DNA from: Longimicrobiales bacterium
Lineage (GTDB): Bacteria; Gemmatimonadota; Gemmatimonadetes; Longimicrobiales; Gaopeijiaceae
Assembly: GCA_951828585.1 (NCBI GenBank)
Contig: OX639991.1
Coordinates: forward strand, 2,450,576-2,514,575
Direction: 5' to 3'
Length of the DNA stretch: 64,000 nucleotides
In this document: piece by piece, positions 19,635 through 28,627 of the stretch
Layout of the letters: each line of letters opens with the position of its first letter
How positions within the stretch are numbered: position 1 is the stretch's first letter
The notes under the pieces: generated by a model
Seen by the model: only the letters and a program-made list of their open reading frames with translations
What the model was told of the DNA's origin: nothing
Databases searched by the model: none
Translations under genes and position numbers: made by a program

Positions 19635-20166
19635 ATCAGAGTCACCACTGGAGTTGATACGGGTGTTGGGAAGAGCGAACGACCAAGGCGATATTTGGAG
19701 TGCGCACGCCAATCGCTACCGCGTCGTCCGTTACGGAGTTGATGGAGCAGAGAAGGCCCGCATTGACCGCATCTCCGAGTGGTTCCGGCCATACTCCGTC
19801 ACCACGCCGGGCGCGCCATTCACCGCACCTTCCGACCCGGGAGTAGCAAGCATCCACCAAGATGCGGCTGGGCTGCTCTGGGTTGCAATTGTGCGTGCTC
19901 CTCGGTCGTTTGCGGGAATGGCGGGCGGAAGAGGACTTCGCGCCGAGAGACCCCTGAATCCATACATGGATATGAATGAGTTTTTGCACACTACTATTGA
20001 GGTACTTGATCCGGTGAAGGGGGAAGTGCTTGCGCGCCATGAGGTCGCGGAATTCGTTAGGTTCGTGAATACGCCAGGTGATGACGTGTTTGTGTTTGCG
20101 CTTCGTCCCGATGCCCTTGGTAGTCTTGAATGCATCGTTACGCCTTTACGGCTTGATCGGGAGTAG
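19635..20166 (+). pseudogene. Beta-propeller protein, C-terminal fragment
   Basis: C-terminal part of a six-bladed beta-propeller (NHL/6-bladed family) protein: DIWSAHANRYRVVRYGVDG, SIHQDAAGLLWVAIV, then TIEVLDPVKGEVLARHEV. Its 5' part is cut off by IS1380 copy 2. Blade-like repeats with aromatic and LLW motifs support the assignment. The first in-frame ATG belongs to the IS end, not to this gene. Confidence 0.6.
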
Positions 20167-20193
20167 GCCCGGCGGGCCACCGTCGTCTACTTC

Positions 20194-21130
20194 ATGGATA
20201 GCCGCGGGCGGCAAGGTACTGGTAGAGAGTTTTCACTCTTCGCCCGTGTTCGACCCAACACGGAGGAGCCGCTGAGTTTTTCGTTCGGGCCGGTTACGCA
20301 GGATGTGAGCACGTCGGACATTCGGCCGCTGGTGCGGGAGCAGTTGCGTTCTGGGACGGCAGCATGCTCGCCCGGGTGACCCTCGCACGCAGGTTGACGG
20401 TCGACTCGATCGCCAGGGAGTTCGACATGAAAGCCGTTTCGGGTCCTCGCACCGTGCTGCGTGTGCGTCTTGACGGAGACGAGGCGAGCGAATCGGAGAT
20501 CGCGCGCGCCTCCCGCCCGGATGTTGAAGAGGGTTTCCATTACGCGGTACTCCCCGGCCTTCGGGTCGCATACTCGGACACGACCGCCTACCTGATCAAG
20601 GTGGCGGATCCCGCGGGGAACGTCGACAGGGCTCTGGTCCGCTCCTTCACTCCGCGCAACTGGGACGACCGCACCGCCATGGCCTTCCGCGAATACCTCA
20701 GGAGAAGCATCGATGAGGCCATCGCCGAAGGAGGTGGCCGCGCCAGATTGATCGCCAGTTTCGGAGGAGTTCATTTTTCCGGCAACGGGCGGACGACTGG
20801 GAACCGGAAGGCGCGATTCCCCACGTCGCCGCCCTGGAGACGACCTGGGACGGAACCATCTGGGCGCTGCGCACTCCCGCTCGAGGTTTCATCGATTTCG
20901 ACCCCGTCGGGACGTACCTGACGGCCTTGCAGTCGACCCCGAGCGGGTTGACGGCAGCTGGACCGGGTCCGATCGACATCATCACGCCCGAGGGAGGGTA
21001 CCTGGGCACCGTTCCCGACTCGCGGCTGCCCAATGCCTTCGGCCCCGACGGGCTGGCGGCCTACGTGCAGCTGGACGAACTCGGTGTACCCACCGTGGTG
21101 GTGAGGCGGGTGCCCGACGGGATCAGGTAG
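20194..21130 (+). pseudogene. Six-bladed beta-propeller protein, frameshifted remnant
   Basis: Remnant of a second propeller protein. The match runs through three frames: LFARVRPNTEEPLSFSFGPV to about 20365; LTVDSIAREFDM through FHYAVLPGLRVAYSDTTAYLI to about 20790; then AALETTWDGTIWALRTPA, GPIDIITPEGGYLGTV and ELGVPTVVVRRV to the stop at 21130. The N-terminal half and signal sequence are missing. Downstream 21131-21245 contains no element I can name. Confidence 0.65.
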
Positions 21131-21245
21131 CGGGGCAGGCTGAAGCATCGTCAGCAATGCGGGGGACCAATCGCACTTGCTTCGGCTCGTACGTAATCGC
21201 TAACCTGTTGGCGAAGTGTCCCGGAGCCAACACAGGAGCAGAGCG

Positions 21246-22646
21246 ATGTCCGACCTGGCGCGCAGAACCACCCGAAGTGCGTTCCTCATCGTGGCGCTGG
21301 GCACCCTGGCCGTCGTTTTGGGGCTCCGTTTCAGCGGGAACGGGCCCATAACCGGCACCGGCGAGCCCGGCGATCCCCGAATCGACGCGCGCGCGGTCGC
21401 CGTCCTGGAAGCGAGCGAGGATGCCTTCGCCAAGAGCCGGTCGCTCATCGCCACCCACCAGATGACTTCGACTTCGGAGAGTTTCGACCGAACCGAGCGC
21501 ACCGAGCTCCGCCTCGCCCGCCCCAATCTCTTCCACGTCACGATGCAGAGCAGCTACGCCTACGAGGGGCCGACCAGCCAGGACGACCCGACGCCGATGC
21601 GCAGGGAGTCCTCCAGCGAGCACATCCTGGCCTCCGACGGGAAGACGAAGTGGAGCGTCAGGACCACCGAGGGCGCACCGTCCTACTGCACCACCGCCGA
21701 TATGGGACCGCCGGGCAAGATGCGCGAGGTGGACACCTTCAACACCATCCACTGGAGCTTCTTCGATCTCGGCCAGTGGCTCATTCGTTCCGCGGTGACC
21801 GGGCACTGGTCCACGAAGTGGCGCCTCGAGGATCCGGGACTCCGTTCCGTCGAGTACATCGGGAAGGACGAGGTGAACGGCGTCCCGGTGGATGTCGTGG
21901 AGTGGCACTACAAGATCGCGTACAACTACCCGGAAGATGATCCGCTCTACAAGAGCCGCCTCTACATCGGCGAGGACGGGTTCACCCGCAAGATCGTGAC
22001 CACCACCGAGGGCGAGGGCGGCAGTGTGTGGAACACGGGTGATTCGGACGAGTTGATCACCGAAATCCGTGAGGGCGGCGAGGCCGATCCGGCCGACTTC
22101 GCCTTCGAACCGTCGGACGGAGTCGACTGCCAGGCGGTCGATCCCGACCACGGACTTTCGAGCGGCAAGTACGCCGATCTCCCCATCGGGACGCAGGCAC
22201 CGGACTTCACCCTGGAGTCATCGCTCGGGGGCACGGTCACGCTTTCCGAATTGGCCGCCGAGAGCAAGGCGGTGCTCATGATCTTCTGGTCGTATTCCTG
22301 CGCCGGCTGCCGGGTGGAGATGCCCCACGCCGAAAAGCTCTACCGCGAGCTCAAGGACCAGGGACTCGCTGTGATCACGGTGACCTTCGACGATATGGAG
22401 AGCGTCCGCCGCCTGGTCGAGTACAACGGAATCACGCACCTTCTCGTGAGCGACCCCAGCGGCGTCCTGGACGAGAGCGGCTTCGGCTACCTGTCGATGC
22501 CCGAGGTCTACCAGAACTACAACGCCTACGACGGCAAGCACTACATCATCGACCCGGACGGCAGGATCGCCGGGGCGATCTCGAAGTTCGGCATCTCGAT
22601 CCCGATGATCCGGGAGGAACTGAAGAGGTTCGGGATCGAACAATGA
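21246..22646 (+). CDS. LolA-like domain fused to TlpA-like thioredoxin
   Basis: 466-residue membrane-anchored or secreted protein (hydrophobic segment 12-27). The first part (about 50-295) resembles outer-membrane lipoprotein-sorting/LolA-like (DUF2092) beta sheets. The second (about 310-460) is an AhpC/TSA-Redoxin/TlpA fold, with APDFTLESSLGGTVTLSEL leading to the active site CAGC (Cys352, Cys355) and a cis-Pro in LSMPEVYQ. It is predicted to carry out thiol-disulfide exchange outside the cytoplasm. ATG 21246 is preferred over 21216 because AGGAGCAGAGCG lies just upstream. It opens the redox cluster; dsbD-type genes follow after 65 bp. Confidence 0.75.
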   Translation: MSDLARRTTRSAFLIVALGTLAVVLGLRFSGNGPITGTGEPGDPRIDARAVAVLEASEDAFAKSRSLIATHQMTSTSESFDRTERTELRLARPNLFHVTMQSSYAYEGPTSQDDPTPMRRESSSEHILASDGKTKWSVRTTEGAPSYCTTADMGPPGKMREVDTFNTIHWSFFDLGQWLIRSAVTGHWSTKWRLEDPGLRSVEYIGKDEVNGVPVDVVEWHYKIAYNYPEDDPLYKSRLYIGEDGFTRKIVTTTEGEGGSVWNTGDSDELITEIREGGEADPADFAFEPSDGVDCQAVDPDHGLSSGKYADLPIGTQAPDFTLESSLGGTVTLSELAAESKAVLMIFWSYSCAGCRVEMPHAEKLYRELKDQGLAVITVTFDDMESVRRLVEYNGITHLLVSDPSGVLDESGFGYLSMPEVYQNYNAYDGKHYIIDPDGRIAGAISKFGISIPMIREELKRFGIEQ

Positions 22647-22660
22647 ATCACACCGTTGGG

Positions 22661-22697
22661 TATGGAAAGCCACATATGTGATATGGAAAACCACATA
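22661..22697. promoter_or_regulatory. Tandem 16-bp direct repeats before the dsbD genes
   Basis: TATGGAAAGCCACATA (22661-22676) and TATGGAAAACCACATA (22682-22697) differ at one base and are offset by 21 bp, two helical turns, so a dimeric or paired regulator could bind one DNA face. They lie immediately upstream of the DsbD-alpha start, whose ribosome site (AGGAGACGAG) begins just after. Confidence 0.5.
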
Positions 22698-22711
22698 GGA
22701 GACGAGAAACC

Positions 22712-23236
22712 ATGTCGAAAAGTATATCGTTGACGGCGCTGTCTTCGGCGCTCGCGGTTTCGGCGGCGCTCGTGACGGGCAGCGCCCAGGCCCAGGATCC
22801 GGTCCACTGGACCGCGGAGATCGAAGAGGAGAGCCTCGCGCCGGGGGCGAAGGTGACCGTGGCCGTCAAGGCGACGATCGACGCGGGCTGGTACATCTAC
22901 TCGATCACGCAGGGCGAGGGCGGCCCCGTGCCCAGCAAGATCTCGCTGAGCGCGGACCAGCCCTTCACCCTGGCCGGCAAGGTCGAGGGCACCAAGCCCG
23001 TGGTGAAGTTCGACCAGAACTTCCAGATGCAGGTCGAGGTGCACGAGGGCAAGGTCTCCTACACGGTGCCGATTCAGGTGTCGGCGGAGGTCGGCGCCGA
23101 CGTCAGCGAGATGGAGGTTCGCGCCCGCTACCAGGCGTGCACCAACCGCGTCTGCCTCCCCGCGCAAACCGAGAAGATCTCGGTGCCGGTGAAGATCGTT
23201 TCGAAGAGCAAGGTCGCCAGAAAGAAGAAGGGTTAG
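22712..23236 (+). CDS. DsbD N-terminal (alpha) domain protein, separate polypeptide
   Basis: 174-residue periplasmic protein with a signal peptide ending near AQA (residue 27). It matches the DsbD-alpha immunoglobulin-like domain. The functional cysteine pair is ACTNRVCLP (Cys143, Cys148), which receives electrons from the transmembrane DsbD-beta domain and passes them to periplasmic thioredoxin-like partners. In Escherichia coli this domain is fused to the rest of DsbD; here it is encoded alone, with the beta-gamma gene 3 bp downstream. The C-terminus ends in a basic tail (SKVARKKKG). Confidence 0.82.
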   Translation: MSKSISLTALSSALAVSAALVTGSAQAQDPVHWTAEIEEESLAPGAKVTVAVKATIDAGWYIYSITQGEGGPVPSKISLSADQPFTLAGKVEGTKPVVKFDQNFQMQVEVHEGKVSYTVPIQVSAEVGADVSEMEVRARYQACTNRVCLPAQTEKISVPVKIVSKSKVARKKKG

Positions 23237-23239
23237 ACC

Positions 23240-24583
23240 ATGATCGACGGCGCCTTCTTCTGGCTCGCCATCTCGGCCGGGGCCTTCGCGCTCATCACGC
23301 CGTGCGTCTTCCCGATGATTCCCATCACGGCCTCGTACTTCGCGAAGCATGGGGGAGAGAGCCGCCGGGCCGCGGTCAAGAATGCGCTGCTCTTCGGGGG
23401 AGGGATTATAGGGACCTTCACCGCCGTGGGGCTCGCGACCTCGATTCTGGTCGGCGCCGCGGGGATGGCCCGTTTCGCGGCCAGTCCGTGGACCAACCTG
23501 GCGATCGCGGCCATGTTCGTGGCCTTCGCGCTCAACTTCTTCGGCCTGTACGAAATCCGGATCCCTTCCGGGCTGCTCACCCGCCTCGACCGGGTCAGCC
23601 GTGAGCAGGGCTCGGGCGGGGGGGGCGTGGGCGCGGTGCTCATGGGTGGGACTTTCGCGGTCACCACCTTCACCTGCACGGCCCCGTTCGTGGGCACCCT
23701 GCTCGTGCTGGCGTCGCAGGGTCAGTGGCAGCAGCCCGTGGTGGGACTCCTCGTATTCTCGACGACCTTTGCCGTGCCGTTCTTCTTCCTCGCCCTCGCA
23801 CCGCGCATGCTGAAGCGCATGCCGCGCTCCGGGGGCTGGCTCACGTCGGTCAAGGTGGTGCTGGGCTTGGTTGAGCTGGGCGCCGCGCTCAAGTTCGTCT
23901 CGAACGCGGACCTGGTGCTGGGGTGGGGGATCTTCACCCGCCAGCTGGTGCTCGTGTCGTGGGCGGTTTTGTGTGTTGTGATCGCGGCCTACATCCTGCT
24001 GAGCGCAAGGTCCGCCGCGGCCGTGGCTGCCGGGAGTGGGCCGACGGCCCGTCCCAAGCCCGTCCGCCTCGGCTTCGCGGGCGGCTTTGTCGTCCTGGGT
24101 ATCTGGCTCACCCTCGGCCTCGACGGACGCCCGCTCGGCGAGATCGAGTCCTTCCTGCCACCCCGCCTGGAGGACACCCCGGCGGGGGCGCTCGCAATGG
24201 CCGAACGGGGCGAGGAACACGATGGCCTCCACTGGTATCAGAACGACCTCGACGGCGCTCTCGCCGCCGCGCGCGAGAGTGGCAACCGCGTCTTCATCGA
24301 TTTCACCGGCTACACCTGCACGAACTGCCGCTGGATGGAGTCGAACATGTTCACGATTCCCGAAGTCGCGGAGCAGCTGGAGCGATTCATCCTGGCCCGC
24401 CTCTTCACCGACGGGGAGGGCGAGGTCTACGAGGATCAGATGGACTACCAGAAGGAGACCTTCGGTACGATCGCCCTGCCGCTGTACGCGGTGCTCGACG
24501 GCGAAGGTGAAACGATCGCCACCTTCCTTGGGCTGACCCGGGACCGCGAGGAGTTTCTGGAGTTTCTGAAGGGGGCGCTGTAG
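23240..24583 (+). CDS. DsbD beta-gamma: CcdA-like transmembrane reductase with C-terminal thioredoxin
   Basis: 447-residue membrane protein of the DsbD type. Eight transmembrane segments (about 5-295) carry the electron-relay cysteines Cys22 (ITPCVFPMIP) and Cys146 (FTCTAPF). The C-terminal thioredoxin-like gamma domain (about 330-447) has FTGYTCTNCRWME with Cys360 and Cys363 and a cis-Pro near IALPLYAVLD. It transfers reducing power from cytoplasmic thioredoxin to the outside. It starts 4 bp after the DsbD-alpha stop codon, so the pair is one operon, and is followed by five TlpA-like genes that could be its clients. Confidence 0.88.
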   Translation: MIDGAFFWLAISAGAFALITPCVFPMIPITASYFAKHGGESRRAAVKNALLFGGGIIGTFTAVGLATSILVGAAGMARFAASPWTNLAIAAMFVAFALNFFGLYEIRIPSGLLTRLDRVSREQGSGGGGVGAVLMGGTFAVTTFTCTAPFVGTLLVLASQGQWQQPVVGLLVFSTTFAVPFFFLALAPRMLKRMPRSGGWLTSVKVVLGLVELGAALKFVSNADLVLGWGIFTRQLVLVSWAVLCVVIAAYILLSARSAAAVAAGSGPTARPKPVRLGFAGGFVVLGIWLTLGLDGRPLGEIESFLPPRLEDTPAGALAMAERGEEHDGLHWYQNDLDGALAAARESGNRVFIDFTGYTCTNCRWMESNMFTIPEVAEQLERFILARLFTDGEGEVYEDQMDYQKETFGTIALPLYAVLDGEGETIATFLGLTRDREEFLEFLKGAL

Positions 24584-24645
24584 GGAGCCGAGGTTTCCGC
24601 CACGGGCCTCCACACCCCCGGCCGCGTCGAGAAAGGACGCCCGCA

Positions 24646-25596
24646 GTGCATAGAGCGAACGGACAACGGACCCGCCTCGTTGTATTCATCACTGTGGTGG
24701 CCGCCTTCGCCCTGGGGCTGGCGGTCGCCGACAGCCTTGGCTGGACCGCTCCCGAAACGGCCACCGCGCCGACCGAGTCAACCCCCCTCCCGCCCGGCTC
24801 GCTTGCCGAGTGGTCGCGACCCCACCCCCATTCCGCCGACCTCCGCCCGATCATCGACGCCGAACTGGACGCCCTGCTGGCAAAGCTCGACACGATCCTC
24901 TCCAGCTATGAACCGGGCACACAGTACTTCACCCACGGCGCCGAGTCCGCTCTCTGGCGTTTCAACTCGCTGCTGCAACAGGGCCGCCTGGCGCCGGAGC
25001 AGGCCGCGCGCATCCACGCCTACTACGACGACCTCGAGAAACAGCACCCGGACGAGACCGCGATGGTCGACCGCTCCCGCTACATGCTCGACAACCTGAT
25101 GCCGGGCCACGTCGCCCCGAACATCGTCGGGAGGGACACCAACGGGCTGCGGTTCGCGCTGGAGGACTACCGGGGCAACATCGTCGTCCTGATCTTTTCG
25201 GGAGAGTGGTGCGGGCCCTGCCGCGAGGAGTATCCGTACCAGCGCTTCATGCTCGAGCACTTCAAGGACGACAACGTGGTCCTGCTGGGTGTGAACAGCG
25301 ACGAGGATCTCGAGGTTGTCCGAACGGCGAAGAAGGAGAAAGGGCTCGCCTACCGGGTCTGGTGGGATGGGCACGACGAAGTCTCCACCGGCGGGCCGAT
25401 CGCCACCGCGTGGAACGTCTATGGATGGCCTGTCATCTACGTTCTGGACGCGGAAGGCGTGATCCGGTACGCGAGCATCAACAAGGCCGAAGTCGTTGCG
25501 GCCGTTGACGAACTGGTGCAGGATCAGAAGAATCGGGAAATACAGGCCGAGTTGGACAAGATGCCCAACCCGGAAGCGGTCCGGGCGCTGAAATAA
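24646..25596 (+). CDS. Membrane-anchored TlpA-like thioredoxin, paralogue 1 (single helical module)
   Basis: 316 residues. GTG start with GAAAGGACG upstream. One N-terminal membrane anchor (11-28), then a single helical module (about 65-148, with LWRFNSLLQQGRLAPEQAARI and DDLEKQHPDE). The linker MPGHVAPNIVG leads into a TlpA-like thioredoxin domain with WCGPC at 188-192 and cis-Pro in YGWPVIYVLD. Predicted periplasmic disulfide reductase. It lacks the first of the two helical modules seen in paralogues 2-5, so it may represent the ancestral form. It starts 62 bp after dsbD-beta-gamma. Confidence 0.85.
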   Translation: MHRANGQRTRLVVFITVVAAFALGLAVADSLGWTAPETATAPTESTPLPPGSLAEWSRPHPHSADLRPIIDAELDALLAKLDTILSSYEPGTQYFTHGAESALWRFNSLLQQGRLAPEQAARIHAYYDDLEKQHPDETAMVDRSRYMLDNLMPGHVAPNIVGRDTNGLRFALEDYRGNIVVLIFSGEWCGPCREEYPYQRFMLEHFKDDNVVLLGVNSDEDLEVVRTAKKEKGLAYRVWWDGHDEVSTGGPIATAWNVYGWPVIYVLDAEGVIRYASINKAEVVAAVDELVQDQKNREIQAELDKMPNPEAVRALK

Positions 25597-25616
25597 TGTA
25601 TACTGCACATGACATA

Positions 25617-25636
25617 ATGTAATGTTGACATTACAT
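25617..25636. promoter_or_regulatory. 20-bp palindrome upstream of TlpA-like paralogue 2
   Basis: Perfect 9-bp arms ATGTAATGT and ACATTACAT around TG, within an AT-rich island (25592-25645) that also contains GTATAC and CATAATGTAA. The ATGT...ACAT symmetry resembles operators of PadR-type repressors. This is the only strong regulatory-looking gap inside the thioredoxin array, so paralogues 2-5 may be controlled separately from paralogue 1. Confidence 0.5.
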
Positions 25637-25692
25637 CACAATCGATTTTGTCCACGGGCGGATAGAGCATCCCCAAAGCAGAAAGGCCTTCC

Positions 25693-27012
25693 ATGAAGAA
25701 GCCCCAGGCAGTCCTGATCCTCGCGATCGCGTCGTTCCTCCTCGGCGTGGTCGCGTCGGAGTTCGTCCTTCCCGGCGCCGGCGCCGCGGCCCCCGCCGAA
25801 TCCGAATGGCAGCTGCCGGTCGCGGCCCAGAGGGAGTGGTTCCCACCCATCGGCGACTACGCGACCGAAGGGGGAACGCTCGACGACGAGAAGTTCGAGG
25901 CGCTCATGACCGCGGTCGACCAGGCCATGACCGCCGAAGAGACCCTGGCCGATTTCAAGCGTGAGGCCGAAGTCCATCTCATGAACTTCATCCGCCGCCT
26001 CTCCCCCTCCGAGATCAGCGACGACCAGAAGGAACGGGTCAAGTCGTACCTCACCGAGCTCGCCGAGGCGCACCCCGATCACGCGGGCGTGATCAACGCC
26101 AGGGCATCGCTCGTCGACAGCTACTCGGAACCCAATGACCGTCCGCCACCTTCCCTGTCCGGCTCCCTGCTACTCTACGGGGACGAAATCAACCCGGACG
26201 GCGACCTCTTCGACGACGCCATGCTCGACGAGATGATGTCCCGGCTGGACGTGGCCATGAACATCCCCGAGACGCTGGCAAGCTTCGAGGAGGAAGCCAG
26301 CCTCCACTTCTGGCGCTTCAACGGCCGCCTGCAGCAGGGACGCCTGTCGCCGGAGCAGGTTGAGCGGGTCGCGGGCTACTACGAAGACCTCAAGGCGAAG
26401 CACCCCGAAGCCGCCGAGATGATCGACGACAAGATCTTCGTTGTGAGGAATCTCGTTCCCGGCAACGTCGCGCCCAACATCGTCGGGACGGACACCGACG
26501 GCGTCGAGTTCGAGCTCGAGGAGTACCGGGGCAACATCGTGGCCCTGATCTTCACCGGGCAGTGGTGCGGGCCGTGCCGGGGCGAGTATCCTTACCACCG
26601 GTTCGTGCTCGAGAACTACGGCGACCGCCCGATCGTCCTGCTGGGAGTCAACAGCGACGCGGAGCTAGAAACGGCCCGCCAGGCCAAGATCGACGAGAAT
26701 CTGCCGTACCGCACCTGGTGGGACGGCCACAGCCAGCCGGATGCCGACATCGTGGCCGCCGAGGGACCGATCGCGACCCGCTGGAATGTGACCGGATGGC
26801 CGCAGATCTACCTCCTCGACGAGGAGGGCGTGATCCGGTACGTGGGCAAGCGCGGGGGTGAGTTCATCGCGGCGCTTGATGAGCTGTGGATGGAGAAGAT
26901 CATGCGCGACTATGAGGCATCCGGGCCCGTGGGCATGAGGCCGGCGGCTCCGGCGGAAGAGGCAGGGGGCGAGACAGAGACGGACGCCGAGACCGAAACC
27001 GGAACCAGCTGA
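25693..27012 (+). CDS. Membrane-anchored TlpA-like thioredoxin, paralogue 2 (double helical module)
   Basis: 439 residues. An N-terminal anchor (5-27) is followed by two copies of a roughly 85-residue helical module: module A (about 62-145, with LADFKREAEVHLMNFIRRL) and module B (about 172-255, with LASFEEEASLHFWRFNGRL). Then comes PGNVAPNIVGTDTDG and a TlpA-like thioredoxin domain with WCGPC at 291-295 and cis-Pro in TGWPQIYLLD. The extreme C-terminus is an acidic tail. Each module keeps the pattern L-(D/E)-x-A-(M/L)-x(3-5)-E-T-L-A-x-F-E. Module function is unknown; partner docking is a guess. Confidence 0.85.
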   Translation: MKKPQAVLILAIASFLLGVVASEFVLPGAGAAAPAESEWQLPVAAQREWFPPIGDYATEGGTLDDEKFEALMTAVDQAMTAEETLADFKREAEVHLMNFIRRLSPSEISDDQKERVKSYLTELAEAHPDHAGVINARASLVDSYSEPNDRPPPSLSGSLLLYGDEINPDGDLFDDAMLDEMMSRLDVAMNIPETLASFEEEASLHFWRFNGRLQQGRLSPEQVERVAGYYEDLKAKHPEAAEMIDDKIFVVRNLVPGNVAPNIVGTDTDGVEFELEEYRGNIVALIFTGQWCGPCRGEYPYHRFVLENYGDRPIVLLGVNSDAELETARQAKIDENLPYRTWWDGHSQPDADIVAAEGPIATRWNVTGWPQIYLLDEEGVIRYVGKRGGEFIAALDELWMEKIMRDYEASGPVGMRPAAPAEEAGGETETDAETETGTS

Positions 27013-27125
27013 CACCGGGGGGGCCGGCACCCGTGCGAAAGCACCCGCGGAGTGCTACCGTGATCGGAGAATCGTAGCCGGTCCCCAGCCGCAACAGCAA
27101 TCCCCGCAGAAAAGAGAGGTCCCCC

Positions 27126-28427
27126 ATGCGGCAGCCCCTGGCAGTAGTCTGCGCAGTAATCGTTTCGTTCGGTCTGGGAATGTTCCTGGCCGGAGGCACT
27201 AGTTCGTCCGCCTCGGATGACGAGGTGGGATCGCCGCTCGACCGCATCCCCGTCGCGCTCCAGCGTGAGTGGTTCCCCCCAATCTCCGAATACGACACCG
27301 AGGGAGAGCCGCTCGACGACGAGCGCTTCGACGCCCTTCTTGCCGACCTCGAAGCGGCGCTCACCGCCGAGGAGACGCTCGCCGACTTCGAGACCGAAGC
27401 CGAGGCCCAGATCTGGAGCTTCATCCGCCGCCTGGCAGTCCCCGAGGTCACCGATGAGCAGAAGGAGCGGGCCACGGAATACCTGGGGGAACTGGCCGAG
27501 CGGCATCCGGACCATCGCTCGCTGATCGAACGGCAGGTGGGGATGCTCGATTCCTACGCCGCCTCGATGCCCGAGGCCCCGCCCGCCACCATGACCGTCA
27601 TGTTCTTCGGCATGGCCGATGAGTACGACAACGACGGCGAGCCCTTCGACGACGCACAGGTGGACCGACTGCTCGGCACGCTCGACGCCGCGCTCACGTT
27701 GCCCGCGGTGGCCGCCGATATCGAGGGCGAAGCCAGCACCCTCTTCTGGCGCTTCGGCAACCGACTGCAGTTGGGGCAGACCAGCGATGAGCAGACAGCG
27801 CGGATCGTGGCATATCTGGAGGATTTGAAGGAGAAGAACCCGGACGCCGCGGAGTTCATCGACCGCCAGCGCTTCCTGGTCGAGAATCTGGTTCCCGGCA
27901 ACGTCGCGCCGAACATCGTGGGGACGGACACCGAGGGCGTCGAGTTCGCGCTCGAGGATTACCGGGGCAGGATCGTCACCCTCATCTTCTCCGGGCAGTG
28001 GTGCGGCCCCTGTCGTGGTGAGTATCCGTACCAGCGCGGCATGCTCAAGATCTACGACGAGGAAGACGTGGTGCTCCTGGGCGTCAATAGCGACGCAAAG
28101 CTGGAAACGATCCAGCGGGCGAAGATCGACGAAGAGCTTCCGTACCGGACCTGGTGGGACGGTCACAGCCAGCCGGACGCCGACGTGGCCGCCACCGAGG
28201 GGCCGATCGCCACCGAGTGGAACGTCAGCGGTTGGCCCGCGATCTACGTCCTCGACGAAGAGGGGGTGATCCGGCACGTGAACAAGCGCGGGGGCGCCCT
28301 CGTTGCGGCGGTCGACGCGCTCGTCATTGAAAAGCGGATGCGCGGATGGGAGGCCCAGCGGGAGGCCGCCGAGGCCGAGGCGGAGACGGAGGAGGCTGGG
28401 GACGACGCGGAGGGCGAGCGCGACTAA
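27126..28427 (+). CDS. Membrane-anchored TlpA-like thioredoxin, paralogue 3 (double helical module)
   Basis: 433 residues, the same architecture as paralogue 2: anchor 5-23, helical modules about 63-145 and 173-256, WCGPC at 292-296, cis-Pro in SGWPAIYVLD, tail rich in Glu/Ala. AAGAGAGGT precedes the ATG. The leader and first 60 bases of coding sequence are nearly identical to those of paralogue 4, so the two are recent duplicates. The C-terminal acidic tail differs in length between paralogues while the catalytic region is almost invariant. Confidence 0.85.
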   Translation: MRQPLAVVCAVIVSFGLGMFLAGGTSSSASDDEVGSPLDRIPVALQREWFPPISEYDTEGEPLDDERFDALLADLEAALTAEETLADFETEAEAQIWSFIRRLAVPEVTDEQKERATEYLGELAERHPDHRSLIERQVGMLDSYAASMPEAPPATMTVMFFGMADEYDNDGEPFDDAQVDRLLGTLDAALTLPAVAADIEGEASTLFWRFGNRLQLGQTSDEQTARIVAYLEDLKEKNPDAAEFIDRQRFLVENLVPGNVAPNIVGTDTEGVEFALEDYRGRIVTLIFSGQWCGPCRGEYPYQRGMLKIYDEEDVVLLGVNSDAKLETIQRAKIDEELPYRTWWDGHSQPDADVAATEGPIATEWNVSGWPAIYVLDEEGVIRHVNKRGGALVAAVDALVIEKRMRGWEAQREAAEAEAETEEAGDDAEGERD

Positions 28428-28532
28428 GGCGGAGACGGGGCCAAGGCTGACCCGGGGGACGGCACGAGTTGACGCTGCGGTCGCCAGTCGGCGTTGCGCC
28501 GGCTGACTAAACGCCAACGCCATCTTCGTTTG

Positions 28533-28552
28533 CGGCTGCGGCACTGCAGCCG
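28533..28552 (+). terminator. Hairpin between TlpA-like paralogues 3 and 4
   Basis: CGGCTGC (28533-28539) and GCAGCCG (28546-28552) pair perfectly around a 6-nt loop, in the 200-bp gap between the two genes, the longest gap in the array. There is no T-run, so this may be an attenuator or an RNA-stability element rather than a full terminator. The rest of the gap shows nothing else. Confidence 0.3.
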
Positions 28553-28627
28553 TAGTGTGAACGTGGGTCCCAACATCGGCCCTTGATTGGCCGCATCCAG
28601 CTATCCCCGCAAGAAGAGAGGTCCACC

